NCBI GenBank assembly: GCA_002498185.1 | Contig: DAGO01000078.1 | Location: 10,503 to 26,908, forward strand | DNA length: 16,406 nucleotides | Direction of reading: 5' to 3' | Source: Euryarchaeota archaeon UBA10 | Lineage (GTDB): Archaea > Thermoplasmatota > Poseidoniia > Poseidoniales > Poseidoniaceae | Part shown: piece after piece, positions 14,226 through 16,406 of the stretch | Layout: each line of letters opens with the position of its first letter | Numbering within the stretch: the stretch's first letter is position 1 | Program-made: the position numbers and the translations under genes | Notes under the pieces: model-generated | Told to the model about the DNA's origin: nothing | Seen by the model: only the letters and a program-made list of their open reading frames with translations | Database searches by the model: none

Positions 14226-16187
14226 ATGGGCAAGCAATCAATCCCTTGGGCAGTTGGACTAACAGGTCTACTGTACTTTGGAATGCTAGGATATTGGCAG
14301 TATGATGCATTCGAAACAGCCCTATTTGGTTCCGGAAACGCAACACAGAATGCTATTGACGGAGCAATATTCGGATTTGCTTTCGGTGTAATATATGTGG
14401 CATTCATGATTTGGTGTTTCACTAGAGATATGCCTGAAGGCCTCAAGGAAGTACCGGTTATTGGACGCTATGGTAAGATGCTAGCATGGTTGGCCTTCTT
14501 AGGCACAGCAGTCTGGTATTGCCGCCCTAACGCTTGGTATGATGGAACTCACCAAGACCTAGTTGGATATCTTCTGGTAGGTGTAATTCTGCTTGGATTC
14601 GGTGCCGCAGCAGCACTGACATGTTTCATGTACAGTGGAGAAAAGAGCAGCCGTCTGTACGCTTTGCGCCGGTTCGTAGACACATATCCTACGATCACTA
14701 AGCCAGAGCGCCACGTTAGATTCAACGAAAAGTTGTGGACAACAACTCTCGTTCTAATCATTTACTTCGCAATGACCAACGTCATGATTTGGGGTCTGTC
14801 CGGACAAGCACTTGACTTGTTCAGTGGTTTCCGTTCTATCATGGCGGGTGCATCTGGTACAATCATGCACTTGGGTATCGGTCCAATCGTTACAGGTTCG
14901 ATTATTATGCAATTGTTCGCTGGTGCGAAAATTATTCGCCTGGACTTGCAAGATTCTGAAGACAAGGCAATGTACCAAGGTGTACAGAAGCTTCTGGTTC
15001 TTCTGATGATTCCTATCGAATCTATTCCACAGACCTACGGTTTCCTAGACCCAACAGAGGCTTTGATTACCAATTACGGAATGGGTTGGGCTAACTTCGT
15101 AATCGTTGCTCAGTTGTTCGCAGGTTCCTACTTAGTATTCCTACTGGACGAACTTGTAAGCAAGTGGGGTATTGGTTCAGGTATCTCTCTATTCATCGCT
15201 GCTGGTGTAGCACAGTCTACTTTCGTCGGTACTCTATCACCAATGCCAGCAACCTCTGGATTGGATTACAGCCTGCAAAACCCACCATCCGGTACTTTAC
15301 CGATGATATTCTACATGTTTAGGGAGGCGTCGAATGCCGAAATGATATCTCAAAACGGATTCGAAACGATTCTGCTGACGCATGTAAATCCTGTAGCAGC
15401 ACTGTTCTCATCCGTCGTAGTATTCCTTGTGGTAGCCTATGCTGAATCGAGTAAGCTCGAATTGCCACTGACTCACGGGAAGGTCCGTGGTCATCGTGGA
15501 AAGTATCCAATTCGTTTGGTATACGCATCTAACATTCCGGTTATTTTGATGGCTGCACTGCTTGCGAACATCAACATGTTCACTCTACTATTCTGGAACC
15601 ATCCAACTCTGCAGAAGACACCGATACTTGGTAAGGAAGGTTGGGGAAGTATGTCTGAGTATATTGGAACGTATGAACCCGGTTCATCAACACCAAGTGG
15701 TGGATTCGCATGGTACTCTTCAATGGTCAATGGTGTGAACGATTGGCTGATTCCATTGCTGAATCAGCAAGGCGATATCTATGGTCATAGCCTATGGCAA
15801 ATAGGTGGCCACGTAGTGTTCTATGTCACATTGATGACGGTAGGTTCGATGGTATTCGCTAAGTTCTGGATCGATACAACGAATATGGGCTCTAAGGACG
15901 TAGCTAAGCAAATTGAACGTACAGGTATGCAGATTCCTGGTTTCCGTAAGAATCCACTTGTTCTAGAGCGCATTCTAGAGCGCTACATCCCTCCAGTGAC
16001 TTACTTCTCTGGTGCATTCGTAGGTCTGTTAGCAGCAGGTGCTGACTTGCTAGGAACGGTGGGTAATGCTACCGGTACGGGTCTGTTACTTGCCGTAGGT
16101 ATCATTTTGCGTACATACGAGCAAATCCAGAAAGAACAGGCAATGGAAATGCATCCAATGCTGAGACAGTTCTTCGGTGCTGAGTGA
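14226..16187 (+). CDS. secY: Preprotein translocase subunit SecY with four-helix N-terminal extension
   Basis: Central pore of the Sec translocon in the cytoplasmic membrane. The 653 residues far exceed the usual archaeal length (about 430-490). The SecY core runs from about residue 147: LRRFVDTYPTITKPERHVRFNEKL before TM1, MHLGIGPIVTGSIIMQL (TM2 region), DELVSKWGIGSGISLFIAAGVAQ, the cytosolic loop GKVRGHRGKYPIRLVYASNIPVIL and the terminal FAKFWIDTTNMGSKDVAKQIERTGMQIPGFR. Before it, residues 7-25, 46-66, 84-100 and 111-136 read as four extra membrane helices. K/R residues in the loops favour both ends being cytosolic, so the core keeps its normal orientation. The loop between TM7 and TM8 (about 455-515) is also long. 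ATG 14226 follows GGAGG; the in-frame TTG 14211 would overlap that site. SecY closes the cluster, as in other archaea. Confidence 0.96.
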   Translation: MGKQSIPWAVGLTGLLYFGMLGYWQYDAFETALFGSGNATQNAIDGAIFGFAFGVIYVAFMIWCFTRDMPEGLKEVPVIGRYGKMLAWLAFLGTAVWYCRPNAWYDGTHQDLVGYLLVGVILLGFGAAAALTCFMYSGEKSSRLYALRRFVDTYPTITKPERHVRFNEKLWTTTLVLIIYFAMTNVMIWGLSGQALDLFSGFRSIMAGASGTIMHLGIGPIVTGSIIMQLFAGAKIIRLDLQDSEDKAMYQGVQKLLVLLMIPIESIPQTYGFLDPTEALITNYGMGWANFVIVAQLFAGSYLVFLLDELVSKWGIGSGISLFIAAGVAQSTFVGTLSPMPATSGLDYSLQNPPSGTLPMIFYMFREASNAEMISQNGFETILLTHVNPVAALFSSVVVFLVVAYAESSKLELPLTHGKVRGHRGKYPIRLVYASNIPVILMAALLANINMFTLLFWNHPTLQKTPILGKEGWGSMSEYIGTYEPGSSTPSGGFAWYSSMVNGVNDWLIPLLNQQGDIYGHSLWQIGGHVVFYVTLMTVGSMVFAKFWIDTTNMGSKDVAKQIERTGMQIPGFRKNPLVLERILERYIPPVTYFSGAFVGLLAAGADLLGTVGNATGTGLLLAVGIILRTYEQIQKEQAMEMHPMLRQFFGAE

Positions 16188-16196
16188 TAGATAATT

Positions 16197-16217
16197 CAGC
16201 AATAATGCTGGATTTTT
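16197..16217 (+). terminator. Hairpin plus oligo-T terminator after secY
   Basis: CAGCA (16197-16201) and TGCTG (16206-16210) form a perfect five-base stem with an ATAA loop, followed by GATTTTT. A second, longer T-run (TTTTTT, 16248-16253) lies about 30 bases on and may act as a back-up, since archaeal polymerase terminates at T-tracts. This marks the likely end of the operon. Confidence 0.6.
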
Positions 16218-16300
16218 GGTGAATAGATTGTGATTTTATCATGATGGTTTTTTACTTGTAAATTCCCACAGTTTCTGGCATGTATTTTCTGTGAGTTCAG

Positions 16301-16308
16301 ATATAATC
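16301..16308 (+). promoter_or_regulatory. TATA-like element after the operon
   Basis: ATATAATC lies in an AT-rich stretch about 50 bases past the second T-run. A start about 25 bases downstream would fall near 16330, close to the 3' end of a perfect six-base inverted repeat (GCTAAG 16314-16319, CTTAGC 16324-16329). It may serve the next gene, which runs off the window. Confidence 0.35.
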
Positions 16309-16350
16309 TATACGCTAAGATTGCTTAGCAGTGTGCCGATTTGGAAACTA

Positions 16351-16406
16351 ATGCTAACAGTCACCTTGATATACGGGTGGGAGTTGGGCGAGATGCTTGC
16401 GTCGTT
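16351..16406 (+). CDS. Possible 5' end of a further gene (partial)
   Basis: From ATG 16351 a frame stays open to the right edge for 18 codons (start MLTVTLIYGWELGEMLAS). An internal in-frame ATG at 16393 is another candidate start. There is no clear Shine-Dalgarno site, but the TATA-like element at 16301-16308 is at a distance compatible with a short leader. The fragment is too short to identify, and nothing in it recognisably matches adenylate kinase, a common neighbour of archaeal secY. Confidence 0.25.
   Translation, partial: MLTVTLIYGWELGEMLAS

Noticed and set aside
1..16406. Insertion sequences, CRISPR arrays, attachment sites or integrated elements
   Set aside because: No spaced direct repeats, transposase or integrase motifs, or terminal inverted repeats were seen. 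The gene order is continuous and conserved.

Overview
The window carries the long archaeal ribosomal-protein supercluster (the fused S10 and spc operons) on the plus strand, with the start of a divergent DNA helicase gene on the left. The archaeal or eukaryotic-type members (eS4, eL32, eL19, aIF1, RNase P protein Rnp1) exclude bacteria. The gene order is that of euryarchaea in the broad sense. The moderate G+C, strong Shine-Dalgarno sites, Hef-type helicase and acidic ribosomal-protein extensions suggest an uncultured marine euryarchaeon of the Thermoplasmatota (Poseidoniales or Marine Group II/III). That placement is inference, not something shown by a marker.

Layout. 1-1547 (minus): the N-terminal 515 codons of a Hef/FANCM-like SF2 helicase, cut by the left edge. 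1548-1885: a divergent intergenic region with candidate promoters and a GC-rich, apparently structured leader. It ends in a strong 13-bp two-part hairpin 25 nt before the uL3 start. 1886-6778: uL3, uL4, uL23, uL2, uS19, uL22, uS3, uL29. 6816-7380: initiation factor aIF1 and RNase P protein Rnp1. 7386-14167: uS17, uL14, uL24, eS4, uL5, uS14, uS8, uL6, eL32, eL19, uL18, uS5, uL30, uL15. 14226-16187: secY. 16188-16406: a hairpin plus oligo-T terminator, a TATA-like element and possibly the first codons of another gene.

The plus-strand genes are almost gapless. Many stop codons overlap the next start (TGATG, GTGA, ATGA) or form the first bases of the next Shine-Dalgarno site (TGAGGTGAT), which suggests coupled translation of one long transcript. 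Together the genes supply 22 ribosomal proteins from both subunits, a start-site selection factor, a tRNA-maturation subunit and the protein-export channel.

Most of the window is ordinary. The parts worth attention are: (1) secY, whose predicted protein has about 145 extra N-terminal residues that read as four added membrane helices before a complete SecY core; (2) eL32, which starts with a SAP-like domain and a very acidic linker; (3) the structured uL3 leader, together with unusual codon use at the start of uL3; and (4) the systematic fusion of stop codons with Shine-Dalgarno sites.
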